Shown here one piece after another: positions 12,401 to 23,966 of a stretch of 64,000 nucleotides of DNA. Every line of letters begins with the position of its first letter. The stretch's first letter is position 1. The notes under the pieces are model-generated. The model saw nothing but the letters and a program-made list of their open reading frames with translations. It was not told the DNA's origin and did not search any database. Origin of the DNA: Cristatella mucedo (lineage: Eukaryota > Bryozoa > Phylactolaemata > Cristatellidae). Both the position numbers and the translations under genes were made by a program. Location of the stretch: positions 123,501 through 187,500 of the forward strand of contig WPIO01000012.1 of the NCBI GenBank assembly GCA_009760855.2. The letters run 5' to 3'.

Positions 12401-14737
12401 TATGAAACAGGAAATTTGCTGGCAGAGCCAATTTTGAGCATTAGCCTTTCCAATTTCTGAATTACACTTGGTTTTCCCATGACTAGTAAAATGATTTTAT
12501 CATCATTCAATTTAAGAAAATTGTCTGCCATCCACGTGCGGATGTCATCAATACACGCTGCAAGGGAGTGTAGAGAATTTGACGCGCTGGAGTGGTGGGA
12601 AGGATCAAAGCAAAGGTACAACTGTCATCCGCACAGGAGTGCATAACTTCAATGTCTTCCTTCAAGGAGGCCACGAGTGACCATATCCTGAAGTTCATAT
12701 CTCAATCAAAGAAGGCAGCTAGTCCTCTAAACTCAATTAAGGAACAGGATTCCAGAGGGCGGTTCCATAGGGACCATATCCTGAAGTTCATATCTCAATC
12801 AAAGAAGGCAGCTAGTCCTCTAAACTCAATTAAGGAACAGGATTCCAGAGGGCGGTTCCATAGGGGTCCGGAAGATTTCAGAGGGGGTCGATAATGCACC
12901 GCCTCATCCTGCCGATGAGCCGATGTTTTGACCTACAATCGCCGAAACGATGCCACCGCTAAACGAAACCTAAATAACCGGCCCCTAGATGCCGGAGTCA
13001 TGGCACCATTTAAGTGTGGGCATATACTCTAGACCTTGGCCCAGGGGTCGAATGCTCGATCCTCACGACCCAAGGCATTGCTGGGTGTCATTGCCGCGGG
13101 CCATCCGTAACAGCCCACTGCTGCTGAAAGCGGGTGACCGCCGCTTGGGCACCAGTCTAGAGCACTGCATTAATAATCAGCTAGCCTTCACTCTACTTCA
13201 CCTCATCTAACCTTGAACACAAGTCTCAAACGTCAATAAACTCATACAAAAAATTCGGATAGCACTCTAATGTTGGCGCCCTATACGACACATTATACGC
13301 GCCAATGTATAGCGCAACCTTACGAAACCTCACTCTTTTGGGTCAATTTTTTAATGCCTCAGTGCCGTCCAAAAAATTGTTAGTTCCCATGACTCGTGTA
13401 GCCCCTGGTGGAGTAGTTGTCCTTGGCATTTTCGAAGGGCCTCTTGAATTCATGCTTCGCTACCGACTGCGGACGTCGCGTCTGAGCATAGCCTGAGCTT
13501 GTGTCACGTTAGCGCTGCAAGCGCACTGATTTTTGCATGCGACTCTTGCGCTCAGTTCACGTTCAACACGTATGACTCTCACTCCCGGAAGTCGAGCGAC
13601 GAACTATCGAATTCGATAGTAACCGCATTCGAGCAACTGTCGAGTACTGTGACTCTATTCGGACATATTAAAGGCGCTCGCCCATTCTATTCGCAATCCC
13701 TTGTCGATGTGCTTTAACGACTCGTGTAGATTCAGACTCTTCTATAACCCAGACAGAGTCGTGTGCGGAAGCGCGCTTGGCTCGAGATGCGTGAGCTGGC
13801 GTGCCGCGGTAAGGACTGCCTAGATCCTGCGACCGTCACGTGCTCAGTGGTCAGACGCTAACGCCCACGTCCCTCTGTCACTTCTTGCGGGGCTGAGCGC
13901 CTGCGATCTCCCTCGAAGTGCGAACCGACGCCCGCGCTGTGGCAACGACAAAATGACGACAGCCGAGATTTGCCAGACGTATCCGCATTTTTTTGCTCGG
14001 CGAATAGCGGCGGCTAATGCCGACAAAAATGGCTGCGACAACGATGGCGGCGGCGCATGAACCGAAGCAATGGAACCGAAAGCGGCGGCAGGTCCAATTC
14101 TACTATCAAGATTTTCCTAATTATTAATCCTCCGATTCTAGCCAATATAGTGCTACTAATACTAACCACCTATACTATACTAATACTAGCCATCGCTTCA
14201 ATCATCGACGAGCGGCATTTTCGACTGGCTCATATTCCCGCACTTGGTGGCTCCTTTCGCGAGCTTCGCGCACACTTTCGGCGAGACTCGGAGTCTCGGA
14301 GTGAGCGGCTACTCTGCAGCTCTGCGCAGACAGTCGCTAACATACGTTAACAAAGCGGTCGCGAGGCACGGCTTGACCGCGGCCTGTCTTCGAGGGACGT
14401 TAGAAGCGACCCCCCGCCCCGCCGACGTGCGACGAGCGGAAGGGAGGGAACAATCAGCAACTGCGTCTCACCTGGCGTGCAGGTTCGCAGGCTCCGGAAG
14501 TAACGGACTACTTTTGTCCAGCTTGTTCGCTACGACCGAATAGCAGTACTGCGCCAAGCCAGCGTCGAGCAATTCTGGACGCGCGATGTCCATCAGAGTC
14601 GCCGGCGCCGTAATCCAGCGATAGTTCAGCGTGTCCTCCTCTTTGTACAGCTGCGCGAACTGGTACGACTTCTGCGGCCGAGATATTTTAAATTTTGCCT
14701 CTCCTCGCAGCATTTTCTCCTTGCCTCGTCGGAAATA
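9419..14737 (-). CDS. Unrecognised multi-exon gene, partial 5'
   Basis: Four exons, in transcription order 14737-14472, 10264-10201, 9896-9807 and 9703-9419 (stop TAA at 9421-9419), join in one frame with matching phases (2, 0, 0). They give 234 codons plus the stop. Exon 1 follows an acceptor at CGCAG and starts YFRRGKEKMLRGEAKFKISR; its donor is GTGAGA. Exon 2 (21 codons, donor GTACGC) has a weak acceptor and is the least certain. Exon 3 has donor GTGAGT and contains PDQSDVDVGMLFNFRRTRSW. Exon 4 begins PEVDFIFAEVKGKDGVWRCA and continues through an acidic, Trp-rich stretch (FESWGYDDVAKDVDDLWTSL). I recognise no family. The YFRRGKEKML start faintly recalls the end of a heat-shock-factor DNA-binding domain, which is only a guess. 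Upstream exons are missing. The intron between exons 1 and 2 holds a LINE with a SINE in it. Confidence 0.45.
10265..11269. other. Intron sequence, no recognised element
   Basis: Part of the large proposed intron between exons 1 and 2 of the minus-strand gene. Contains TATATA-rich words near 10464-10490. No repeat family member was identified. Confidence 0.4.
11742..11925 (+). mobile_element. SINE family A nested in LINE A
   Basis: Complete head and body: 'GGCACACTAGGTAAGGCGGT', 'CACGACCTCGGTCCCAAGGT', B-box 'GGGTTCGACTCCTGCGGTGG', the hairpin-rich body and the AATCAGCTAGTATT end. LINE A continues on both sides. The flanks AAATGTGA and AAAGTGA look like a short target-site duplication of LINE sequence. 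Confidence 0.85.
12029..12162. repeat. 67-bp tandem duplication inside LINE A
   Basis: Unit 12029-12095 is repeated at 12096-12162 with one visible mismatch (GACCAG/GATCAG). The near identity within an old LINE copy points to a recent local duplication. Confidence 0.9.
12679..12864. repeat. 93-bp tandem duplication
   Basis: Unit 12679-12771 (starting GACCATATCCTGAAGTTCAT) is repeated essentially identically at 12772-12864, at the 5' border of the LINE A copy. It may be a recent duplication or an assembly artefact. Confidence 0.9.
12900..14467. other. No recognised feature; GC-rich second half
   Basis: The first part has a weak tRNA-like B-box (about 13048) but no complete SINE. 13700-14060 and 14200-14470 are GC-rich and unique. 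Lies in the proposed intron of the 9.4-14.7 kb gene. Confidence 0.35.
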
Positions 14738-14767
14738 CTGCGTTGCTCTTTCAGAAAGTTATTAGCG

Positions 14768-14822
14768 CGTCGGCGGTGGCGGCGGTGGCGGCGGTGGCGG
14801 CGGTGGCGGCGGTGGCGGCGAC
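14768..14822. repeat. 9-bp GGCGGTGGC minisatellite
   Basis: About six perfect tandem copies of a 9-bp GC-rich unit, just upstream of the first detected exon of the minus-strand gene. Confidence 0.9.
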
Positions 14823-14974
14823 CGACAGCTCTATATAGCAGCGCTGGATAACCGTTTGACGTCACAGACAAACCGAGCTGTACTGCATCAGCTACATCCA
14901 CGGCAACGTTTGTTCTCAACCGGGTCCGTTTTGATTGGCGAAGCCAGACCCAATGGCTCACTTGGGACTCTTAT

Positions 14975-15430
14975 CCTTAGAATGTGTCTCCGTCTGTAAG
15001 TCCACAAAGCCACATGGACTACGTGGGTGTAACGCAACAGAGTTTTGCATAGCGCACTCAAAGCCTAGGCGGTTTTTGGTGTGCACTCTGTAGCCAACGA
15101 ACTTCATCTCACGCAAAAAAACAGAGAGAAATTGAGAAGAATGGCTGAGTCAGGAGAGCAGTTGAGGTAGTGAATAGCACGGAAGTAGCAGCTCAGGACG
15201 GCTGGAAATGATGTGTCATGGTCAGCAGCAGGAGAGTAGTTGTCGTTGTTGTTTGCGTAGCATCCTGGAAGTGAGTTCCACAGCCTAGGACCTGCAGAGC
15301 TAAAGCTTATGCCGCTAACGATCTTTAGGCGGAGGAACGGAACAGCTTAATGTCCACACAGGACCTGAGGGCACGAGAAAGCAGAAACTGATGCAGCAGT
15401 TCAGCTGGAGCAGAACTGGTCAGCAATTCA
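14975..15430 (-). mobile_element. LINE family B, longest minus copy
   Basis: The reverse complement aligns over most of its length with 29.62-30.0 kb. It encodes an 'AGPRLWNSLP'-type segment, the conserved C-terminal RT signature of L2/CR1-group elements, then 'TTCACTACCTCAACTGCTCT' and the 3' block 'ACACCCACGTAGTCCATGTG'. Several stops. Confidence 0.7.
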
Positions 15431-16124
15431 TTCATCTCGGATCAGATCAGCAAAAGATCATTCATCTTAGTTTGCCTCTTTTTATTCCCAACGTATTGCT
15501 ATAAAAACTCACCTTTCGCAATGACGGGTGGAAACTACCAGTTGTGCTTGGAAATTGGCCCACACCCGTGAAAAATTGCGGAAAAATCCAAAACTCGCTT
15601 TGGAAAGCGGGCGTGAGTGTCCGCTGACCTAGCTGGTGAGCCCTCCCGACTAACGACCAAGCTTAGAGTTCTTAGTTAATGGAAAAAGATCTGTATGAGA
15701 GATAAAAAGAAAACGCATTTCAAAAATTTTTATTTAATTGTTTTCTGATTAACCGAGCACAAATCTTGGTCTATGAAATTCATTCGTTGGCGCTCGCGGC
15801 ACTGACACGCAAGAAACATCTAGAGTTCGAGATGCGTGAGTGCTGCGGTCTACTGATCAAGCCATCAATCACAGCCAGTCAAGGTCATTTACCATTTAAT
15901 CAGGTTCGATTACTACTCTGGCTCACAAAGTCTTTGCAACTCGAGTCCTCCATTCTATCAGACAATCATCGGACTCAGTATTTTTCAAACTCACCTTGAG
16001 CGTTGCAGAAGTGCATCAATTTTCACAAATCATTAAACTTTAGCGCACGTATGTGTCAGTCAAATCCGCAAAATGGATACGCTTGAGATCGGGTGAAACC
16101 GATACGTACAGTATTGCTAATATA
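15431..16124. other. No recognised feature
   Basis: Average composition with no supported exon or repeat. Confidence 0.5.
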
Positions 16125-16300
16125 TTCTTAACAATGCATCTGTATCAGACCCTCTGAGAGAACTTGATCTCTTTCTGGGCACTTGACATGAATTGCAAAG
16201 GAAGCACGATCGCATGGTTAGAGGTAGTATGCTCAATGACAACAAGCATAGCATGGTTACTGTTGACATGCACAAGGTCAGCATGTCATCAGTAGGTCTT
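16125..16300 (-). mobile_element. LINE family A 3' end
   Basis: Minus-strand 3' UTR with the blocks 'AAGTGCCCAGAAAGAGATCA' and 'GCATGCTGACCTTGTGCATG'. 5'-truncated at about 16300. Confidence 0.7.
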
Positions 16301-17516
16301 GAGTAGGTGCTACCTCCTGCGTTGATTGTCAGCTGAACTTGGAGTGTCGATGTGACTCTTGCCTCTCGTCTCAAGGATGTTCGGTCCATCGTGTGGATGA
16401 AATTGTGTAACTTTTGTTCAATTACTATGGTATCTCTCTTTTATTTGCACAGAAATATATGAATCCTACTGATCTTTCTTCTAGAGACATATTGTAGGGC
16501 AGTATTACGAGTCTCTTTAACAGGGATGGCGCGTTTTTTGAGATGTGAAATGGCTAGATTAGCACCCAGGGCTTTGATTTTCGAGCCTGTCTTATTTACT
16601 TACTTTGACCCCGTCCTAGTCACCTCATCTAAGCACATGCGTTACTCTACACCGACTGGACTATCGTGTCAGCTAGCGCAGCTTTGCATGCCATCATCGC
16701 AGAGATTTTGCAACTTACCAATAGGTTCGCTATGGAAATGCTTGCACATGAAAGCTGCTGCTACCATTCAGACTGGCACCTAAAAGAAGCTCTCAGTACT
16801 TTCACCTTAAAGTGATAAAAGGCGGAGCCCTCTTGTGGACTCTCGAAGTTAGCTCAATGCGTGAAACTGTGGTTGGCAGCTGAGCTTGAGGAAGAGCGTC
16901 CACACTTGTGTGCACCCGTCATAAAGCAGAGTATCTCTTGCCGTTGTGCATTGCCCCAACCTCGATTTCGCCGTCTGCCACGCGCGATTCATCAACCATC
17001 TGCAGTCACACTTGGACAACATGTTTGTACTCGTTGTGGCGCAGGTGTCTAGTCGCTCGAGCTCGGCTGCCGCTACATAAATATAGCTGTTGTTTCATCC
17101 GACCTTTACTATTTAGTTTGATTCCAGGTCTTGCATTCTCAGTGTTTAATACTCTCTAGTCCCACGGCTGACGACGACCCTCGCGTGCAGTATTTAATTT
17201 GAATCGAAAGAGAGTTCCATGTTGACAAAGATACGGTTGTGTCGATTCACTACATTCACTCCCCAATTATACCGAGTGGTTCAGCTTGTGGCTGTCGTCT
17301 GTTCCGAACTGCGCTGCTCGTCGGGTCTATTGTCAACGCCTTAGCTGCCACATCAAGCCACTGAGCTGCCTGTGAGACTCACTGTTACCCTGCTGAACGA
17401 GTGAACGGTGTCTTTACCTTCGTGTGCGCTCTGCGTGCGTGCCTTTGTGCGACTCGGAGAATGCTGCTACGGGAGCCAGAGGACCTGCCAATGAGCAGCC
17501 GTCTTTCGTCTCGCCG
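16301..17516. other. No recognised feature
   Basis: Two modest plus-strand open frames (16526-16783 and 16861-17052) have no family resemblance or convincing splice context. Confidence 0.45.
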
Positions 17517-17660
17517 AGCTGGTTTGGTCTAGCGGTTAAGGTGCTCGCCCCGACCAAGGTCTGACTGAGGTCGTGGGCTCGAGCCGCGAGGCATATGTGA
17601 AGCGCCCGAATAGAGATTACGTTCTCTTGGGGCGCTATATAAATGATTTATATTTGTTGT
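17517..17660 (+). mobile_element. SINE family B, well preserved
   Basis: Best copy of the family. The head reads 'GGTTTGGTCTAGCGGTTAAG' (A-box region) and 'GGTCGTGGGCTCGAGCC' (B-box region). After 'CATATGTGAAGCGCCCGAAT' comes the LINE-A-like tail 'AGATTACGTTCTCTTGGGGC' and 'GCTATATAAATGATTTATA'. It is a tRNA-like pol III unit but lacks a tRNA acceptor stem pairing, so it is not a tRNA gene. Confidence 0.75.
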
Positions 17661-17734
17661 CTCTTTTTCTATGCTCGCTGGTTCTGTATACCGAAAGAAA
17701 GTACGTATTTGAACTCACTGCTTGAAAATTTCCT

Positions 17735-17820
17735 TTGCAGAAAATGTAAAGTGCCTAGACAGAGATTGAGTTCTCTGAGGGGTCTATAACAAATGTACTG
17801 TTATTATTATCATTATTAGT
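17735..17820 (+). mobile_element. LINE family A tail fragment
   Basis: Only the terminal ~85 bp: 'AATGTAAAGTGCCTAGACAG', 'AGATTGAGTTCTCTGAGG' and a TTATTATTATC tail. An extreme 5' truncation. Confidence 0.65.
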
Positions 17821-18378
17821 GAAGATCAGATCCTTGCTTGCAAAGGCAACGGGGTGGTCGATTTAAACTTGTTCTTCCACGGGCAGTTGGTCTGTCCATC
17901 TGAACAATCTGCGGTTGCCGAAATAAGTCCTTCAAGCAACTCAAAGCAATCGTTTCGCGAACGGGCTGCTCCATCACAAAGGCTCCAGACAGTGTCCGAC
18001 AGGCGCCATATCCTCGAAGCTGGTACGCTACCTAGCCAGCTGTGCTTCATGTGATAGCTTACTTGCGTAATCTAATTCCATTTCTACTTGCCCAACGACA
18101 GCATCCGGTGGCATTAAGATCAGCGAGGCTCCGCTCTCTCCGCCATCATAGATGGCGAGTGTGCAAGGATTCGGTACTATTTGCCAGCTACGCCGCAGCA
18201 TCGTATCCTACCCCTCCTTAACATGCTCAGCGCCACTAGACAATAGAGCATATTGGCACCGCCAAACTACGACTGCGTTCTCCATATACGGCGGACCCTA
18301 TCGCAGCCTATATCAGCCTCATCGTTGCTACCAGATCATCTTAACACACTAGATTTTTTGCGCTTCTGCCTCGGTTTT
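17821..18378. other. No supported feature; ambiguous open frames
   Basis: Both strands stay open across 17.85-18.05 kb and the minus frame looks mildly protein-like, but no splice pair supports an exon. Confidence 0.3.
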
Positions 18379-18887
<509 letters not shown>

Positions 18888-20234
18888 GTTTCTCTCTTTT
18901 TCTGTCTCTGTGGCTCCCTGTTAACAATCGGCGTGTGCTTCTGCAGCCCTCTCCTAACAATCGACATCTCTAGCTTTTTCTTTACAATTGACTGAGGACT
19001 CTTGCGCTGTACAGGCCACGTACAATGAGATTTCCTAAATTAGCTCGTCTCCGGTCTTTCTGAAACATCCGGTCGCTCACTTTTGACGCTATTTCGATAC
19101 TCAATCTTTGCCTTCCAGCTCCGCTCGGTCGATTTTAAGCGACGTGAGAGATTCTGATCAGATTACTTACGGAAGTCCGCTCAGGTTTCGAGTCGGCCAA
19201 ATACGACTCCAGAATGCTAACCACTTAAGTGCTCCTTCAATCTTTTGTGAAGTTCGGAATTATACACTGGGTCCTTTATTTCTCACCAAGTGTGACAGAA
19301 CAAATTATTTCGTTTTTATCAAAAATTTGCGCTAATTATTACTTTTCTTCAGACTCGCTACCCTCGCTATTGAGGGTGCGTAATGCTACAGCATTCGACG
19401 ACGTCACCTAACTAAAAGTGATAAAGAAACGGCCCCGATACTTCTTCAGTTGCATAATTTCAGCGTGCTGTTGAAAATCACCCAGACAATCGCTACGGCT
19501 ACTCTGTTATTTTTCAAAACGCCGCACCGAAAGAAATGGAAGAAGCACCGGGACTCTGGTGAGCGGTAATCATAAGAGGCAAGCGACGCTAACCAAGCGC
19601 TTGGGTTATATATAATTGTACAACGCACGACAAAATCTAGGACATTCTTACCAAGACCGCGTGCCCTTGAAGAAATGTGCCTTGACTGGCTCTTCCGTTT
19701 GACGTCGCAAAGTTACAGCGACTTATTTGACAGATTCATTCAGATTCATTCAAAATTTAGAGCGGCGGGCGACCGGACGCCGTCCGCCGCGGGATCGCGC
19801 GCCGGAAGGGGATTTCGCCTCGAGCGGGGAAAGAGTCCACAACCGTCAACTCGAGGCTTTAAAGCCTCGGCTATAAATTTGCACATGCTTCCTTAAGCCG
19901 AATCCCGGAGTGCTGCGTTCATGCACGCGTAAGTTTATAATTGCAAAGTAAATGCCAAGATGCCGTCCAAAGATACGGCTCATGCGTCGTTAACCTACCT
20001 CCTTTTGTTCACGACAGCGCAAATGACATTCAAGACACTATGCACTACCTCGCGTAAGAAGTTATAAATGTCATGCAAGTCGCCCGCTTCAAATACTACT
20101 CAACAGGACACGCCTCCTTCGACTGAATGACCGCTGCTTACAAAGAGAATTGTGATACCTACATCTTTAGCATCCTAACTACTAATATCCATATTCTTAT
20201 TAATACTGCGTGCTGGCCAATGCTATTTACGGGC
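18888..20234. other. No recognised feature
   Basis: Unique sequence with a GC-rich patch at 19740-19850. No exon or repeat supported. Confidence 0.45.
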
Positions 20235-20500
20235 ATGACCTGGATATTATTTAGGGGGTCCTTACGATTCGTTCTTTGCGTGTGTGCTGATGCGTGCTGA
20301 CACTGCGTCTGCTGCTACTAACCATATGTACATGTTGACCCTGTGCATGTCACATCTAACAATGTTATACTTGATGGGGTTTTTAACGTTACCATTTATC
20401 ATTTGGGTCCGCTTTCTTTACAGCATCTGTAAAGTGCCTAGAAAGAGATCCGTTTTTCCGAGGGTGTCACACAAATCTATCATTACCAATATTGCACAAA
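20235..20500 (+). mobile_element. LINE family A 3' end
   Basis: Plus-strand 3' UTR with 'GCGTGCTGACACTGCGTCTG', 'ATGTTGACCCTGTGCATGTC' and 'AAAGTGCCTAGAAAGAGATC', then a poor tail. Confidence 0.7.
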
Positions 20501-20767
20501 TGTAAGCTCGAATAGCGCAGTTGCTCTTATGCTGATTGCTTCTCCACCGAAGGATCAATTCCAGTAAGAATAATCGAATGCAAGTGAATCGTTTCCTTTT
20601 CGAAATAAAAAGCTGCAAAGTCTTGAGCTTTTTTCGCTGGCACTATTCAAGTGCGGCCGATTGCTCCGCCTCGGCCTAGTTTATATGTACGTTGCTCGCG
20701 GGAAAAAGATGACGTGACGTTTTTTCTTTCGATGCTAGGAAATCACGTCAGATGAAAGAAACCATAT

Positions 20768-20960
20768 CAGCCGCTGGCTACTCAATCGCTTGCCGAGCTG
20801 CGAGGTCAATCCCACTACAGATCAGACACGCCCGAACTTGCATCCGTCTTTCGCGGCAGACGAAGGACGGTTCCCTCCCTCCCTCCCGCCGGCCGCTTGG
20901 GCTGAGCGGCCGCTCTGTTCAACGCCCGCCGCTTGGCTTGACCGGACCTTCTTTTTCTTC
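20768..20960 (+). repeat. Dispersed repeat, copy 1
   Basis: Starts CAGCCGCTGGCT. It shares 'GAGCTGCGAGGTCAATCCCA' and 'TCAGACACGC' in the same order with 22268-22440, exactly 1500 bp downstream, plus a GCCGCTTGGGC..GCGGCCGCT block. Not related to the LINEs or SINEs seen here. Confidence 0.75.
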
Positions 20961-20982
20961 CTTCTGCGCTGTGGCGAATAAG

Positions 20983-21157
20983 TCGTGATGGCACGCACCA
21001 GGTGAGGCGGTTGCTTTTCACGACCTCGGCCCCGAGGTCGTGGGCTCGAATCCTGCGGTGGGGCGATCCTGTATCGCCCCACCACAAGCGGCGGTGATAG
21101 CCGGAAAGGCTCTTCTGTCGCTATACAAAAGAGGCCGCTAAATCAGCTAGCATTTAA
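20983..21157 (+). mobile_element. SINE family A
   Basis: Complete copy. Its CACGACCTCGG..CCGAGGTCGTG inverted repeat is perfect (11-bp arms). B-box 'GGGCTCGAATCCTGCGGTGG', 'GCGGTGATAGCCGGAAAGGC', end 'CTAAATCAGCTAG'. Confidence 0.85.
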
Positions 21158-22267
21158 ATACTCGAGAATCCGAAGCTGCCGATTATTATCCAGCAACGAG
21201 CGCGCGCTCGCGCTCCCCCAATAAGTGGCGAACGCTGATGCCGCCGTCGCCGCCGTCTACTCAGAAAGTAACTGCCAAGAACGTTCGACACGCCTCTACT
21301 CGACTGCCACGTAAGAGAATCTTGTGTCGCTACCAGCCTTCCCACCGCTGTCTATAAGCCGTGCAATCGCGACCGCGGCGGCTGTCACGAATTTACATCG
21401 CCGGGAATCTGGGGCTCCCTTTTGGCGTCTTTTTCCCTTACGCTCGCCTCGGCGAGAGCGTTCGACGCTTGCGAGGAGGCGGCGGCGCGTCACAGCTTGC
21501 CCATTAGACATCGCTCGCTGATTGGTTTCCGCTAATGGAAGTGCTCGCATCGAAATCGCGGCGACTGCGGCGGCTTGAGTTTGAACGGCGTCGGCCGCCG
21601 GTCTCTCCGGAGGTGCCACCTCCGCGAACTCACAGTCACGGCGGCCAACCGATGTAGTCTCTGCGATTTACTCGTCTCTTCTCTCCGCTTTTCTGGCCAT
21701 TTCCCGCCGCTAAAAATGGGTTCTGCATCAGTGCCCGCCGACATCACGATCAACTGACCTGCCGTCTTACAATGCCACCGTCGATCTCCATCCGCCAGCC
21801 AGCCATCTGTCCTCCCAGTTCGTGCTTCTCGCTCAACGGAAGCTCAGCTGCGCACTGCTGCCATGACTACAGCCGAAGACTGCCGGCCCGCGTGCTACTG
21901 ATGAAAGACTGCCTCTATCATATCTGACGTCGCGACGATCCGAGACACACAACGACGACGACGACGACGTCCTGCAAGCTCTAGGCAGCCAGCCGGTCTC
22001 ACTGCTCAAGGCACCGGCACATCAATGGCCGGCACTCCCAACTCTCAACTGCAATTGCAGAAGCGCACCGATGCGCCTTTTGGAGGGGGGGCTGCCTTGT
22101 CGCCATCGCCCGGCTGAGCAATCGACGACGACCAGTGCTACTTTAGAACTTTGAATTGTACCGCATCGCCTCGTCGTTTAATTGCCTGCCTTCATGCGCT
22201 TCTTTTTGCGTCTAGGCCAAGTTCAGACTGTCTCCGAACTTAACCGCCGTGCCGGCAGCGGTTGTAG
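21158..22267. other. GC-rich unique block
   Basis: GC-rich from about 21190, with a GAC trinucleotide run at 21951-21969. Several frames are open because of composition; no splice-supported exon was found. Confidence 0.4.
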
Positions 22268-22440
22268 CAGCCGCTGGCTTCCCAATTGCTTGCCCAGCTG
22301 CGAGGTCAATCCCAATACAGGTCAGACACGCTCGAATCGACCCACGTCCGTCGTGTGGCAGACAAAGGACACTTCGCTCGCGCCGCCTGGGCTAAGCGGC
22401 CGCTTCTCTGCCTGCCGTCGGTGCGATCGGACACGTTCTT
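22268..22440 (+). repeat. Dispersed repeat, copy 2
   Basis: Second copy of the segment at 20768-20960, roughly 70% identical by eye, in direct orientation. Ends near a GCGGCCGCTT block. Confidence 0.75.
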
Positions 22441-22575
22441 TCCTCTATGGCGGCGTAATGGTAATCGTAACAGTCGAGAACCTGAATGCGTATTAGCATT
22501 CAACACGAACATGTACGCCAACAGAACTCAAAATCCTAACGGATGACTGTTCATTCGCACTCCGTGGATCCGACT

Positions 22576-22750
22576 AGTTTCGAAACATATACAGTATATA
22601 TAAATCAATCTATATAAAGTTTATATTACCGATATATACTTAAAATATAAACACATATTATCCAAAATATATAGTACATATACATATTATATATAATTAT
22701 AGCATTATTTCATGTAATTATATATATATATATTTATATATATTGTATAG
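22576..22750. repeat. TATATA-rich low-complexity tract
   Basis: About 175 bp of ATATA/TATAT words with little else. Confidence 0.85.
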
Positions 22751-23966
22751 CTATACTACAGTCCCTAGTGTGATAGTGATCAAACGCCTTAAGAAAAATC
22801 TGCGGTACTCCGCTCTTGAAAGCGGAGGTCAATGTCTGACCTAGAAAACTAAAGAAAATCTCAGAGCTCCTCCAACAATCGAGTAATACGTGCGCCATTG
22901 ACAGGCGACATGTATTATTGACCGGTTTATTGCCTTTTGGCCTTGCCTCGAGATGCTGCGGTTAGTGTCACGGCCGCGGTCAGATGTCATAAGGAACGCG
23001 GCATTCACTAACAAGCGACTGGACGAGCGTCACGTGACTTCTCCCTCTAGTTATTTTACGCCTTGCCCTGCATTTACACCCGCCTTGGGTACCGACTCGG
23101 CTTCGACTAAAAGTGTTTACTTCGCACCGTCTTTGCAAATGTATGCAGATAGGTAACGCGCGCGCAGCAGCTACAGTTATTTGAAAATGCTACGCTACGG
23201 TTTTCACCCAGGACCTCGCGGCTGCAAGGCATGCCAGCCGTACGACGTATCTTCATCCGGCTTACAAGGCGGAAGTGTCTTAGCCAGGCAGCCACTCTGT
23301 GCGGCAAGAACGATACCCGAACAAAGCCCCAAAGAATGTCGGTAGAAGGTGACGCAACGTACCCAGTGAGGGTAGCAATTATTTTGTTTTATTTACTGCA
23401 CATCACGAGGACAATGTAGGACAGCCCCGCAAAAAATCACGTAAGGTAGGTGATAACATTCGTACAATTCTCCCCTGGGACAAGCAAACCTGCATATTGC
23501 CGTCCAATTGCCTTCATAGCTTAAATTTGAACTTCTCCTCGTTTTACGTGTAACGTAACTATGATGCATTCTAAAACATCTAGGTAGGAGGCGGCTATAA
23601 GGCTGAGAGATATAAACGCAATGATGAATGCACTCTCTTCAGCGGGCTCTTGCGTCGTTTTAGGACGTATCTTTCTTCTGCTTCCAAAGGTCACGTAGTG
23701 TCATTTATATAATAACATTCAAAATGGATAGATCCAGAACTAATTTTAAGAAACCTTTTACCCGTAGAGTGGACGAAAAAATTAATTTTCAGTCAATTTT
23801 CCTGGATATTATTCCTCTTATGCTGGCTCGTGTCTTTACGTAGCGAAAGATGACGTCGCAATCCTCAGTGGGAATTCGAGCTCTATTGTTTTTGAAAAGC
23901 AATTGCGTCGCTGAAATGTTCGAAGTCTAACTCGTTGGCTAACCTAACGTATCTTTAAGTTATTAC
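22751..23966. other. Presumed intron or 3' part of the RGS gene
   Basis: Lies downstream of the second RGS exon on the minus strand, where C-terminal coding or 3' UTR sequence would be expected. I could not identify it. Confidence 0.35.

Larger units (their letters stand above)
11270..12690 (-). mobile_element. LINE family A, longest copy, split by a SINE
   Basis: On the minus strand the RT frame can be followed from the palm, where CADD replaces YADD ('HSCADDSCTFALIL'), through 'WMADNFLKLNDDKIILLVMG' to the C-terminal region and the 3' UTR with its TTA/ATA tail at about 11270-11290. A family A SINE on the opposite strand (11742-11925) interrupts it, and a 67-bp tandem duplication lies inside it. 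Many stops; no intact ORF. Confidence 0.8.

Noticed and set aside
14472-14737. Naming the 9.4-14.7 kb gene a heat-shock factor
   Set aside because: Only about ten residues (YFRRGKEKML) resemble the end of that domain. The diagnostic recognition-helix segment was not found upstream.
17517-17600. A tRNA gene
   Set aside because: Internal promoter boxes are tRNA-like, but the flanks do not form an acceptor stem and the unit continues into a LINE-like tail, so it is a SINE. The same applies to all other tRNA-like heads in the window.
17826-18054. Coding exon at 17.85-18.05 kb
   Set aside because: Both strands are open, and neither has a good donor or a family match.
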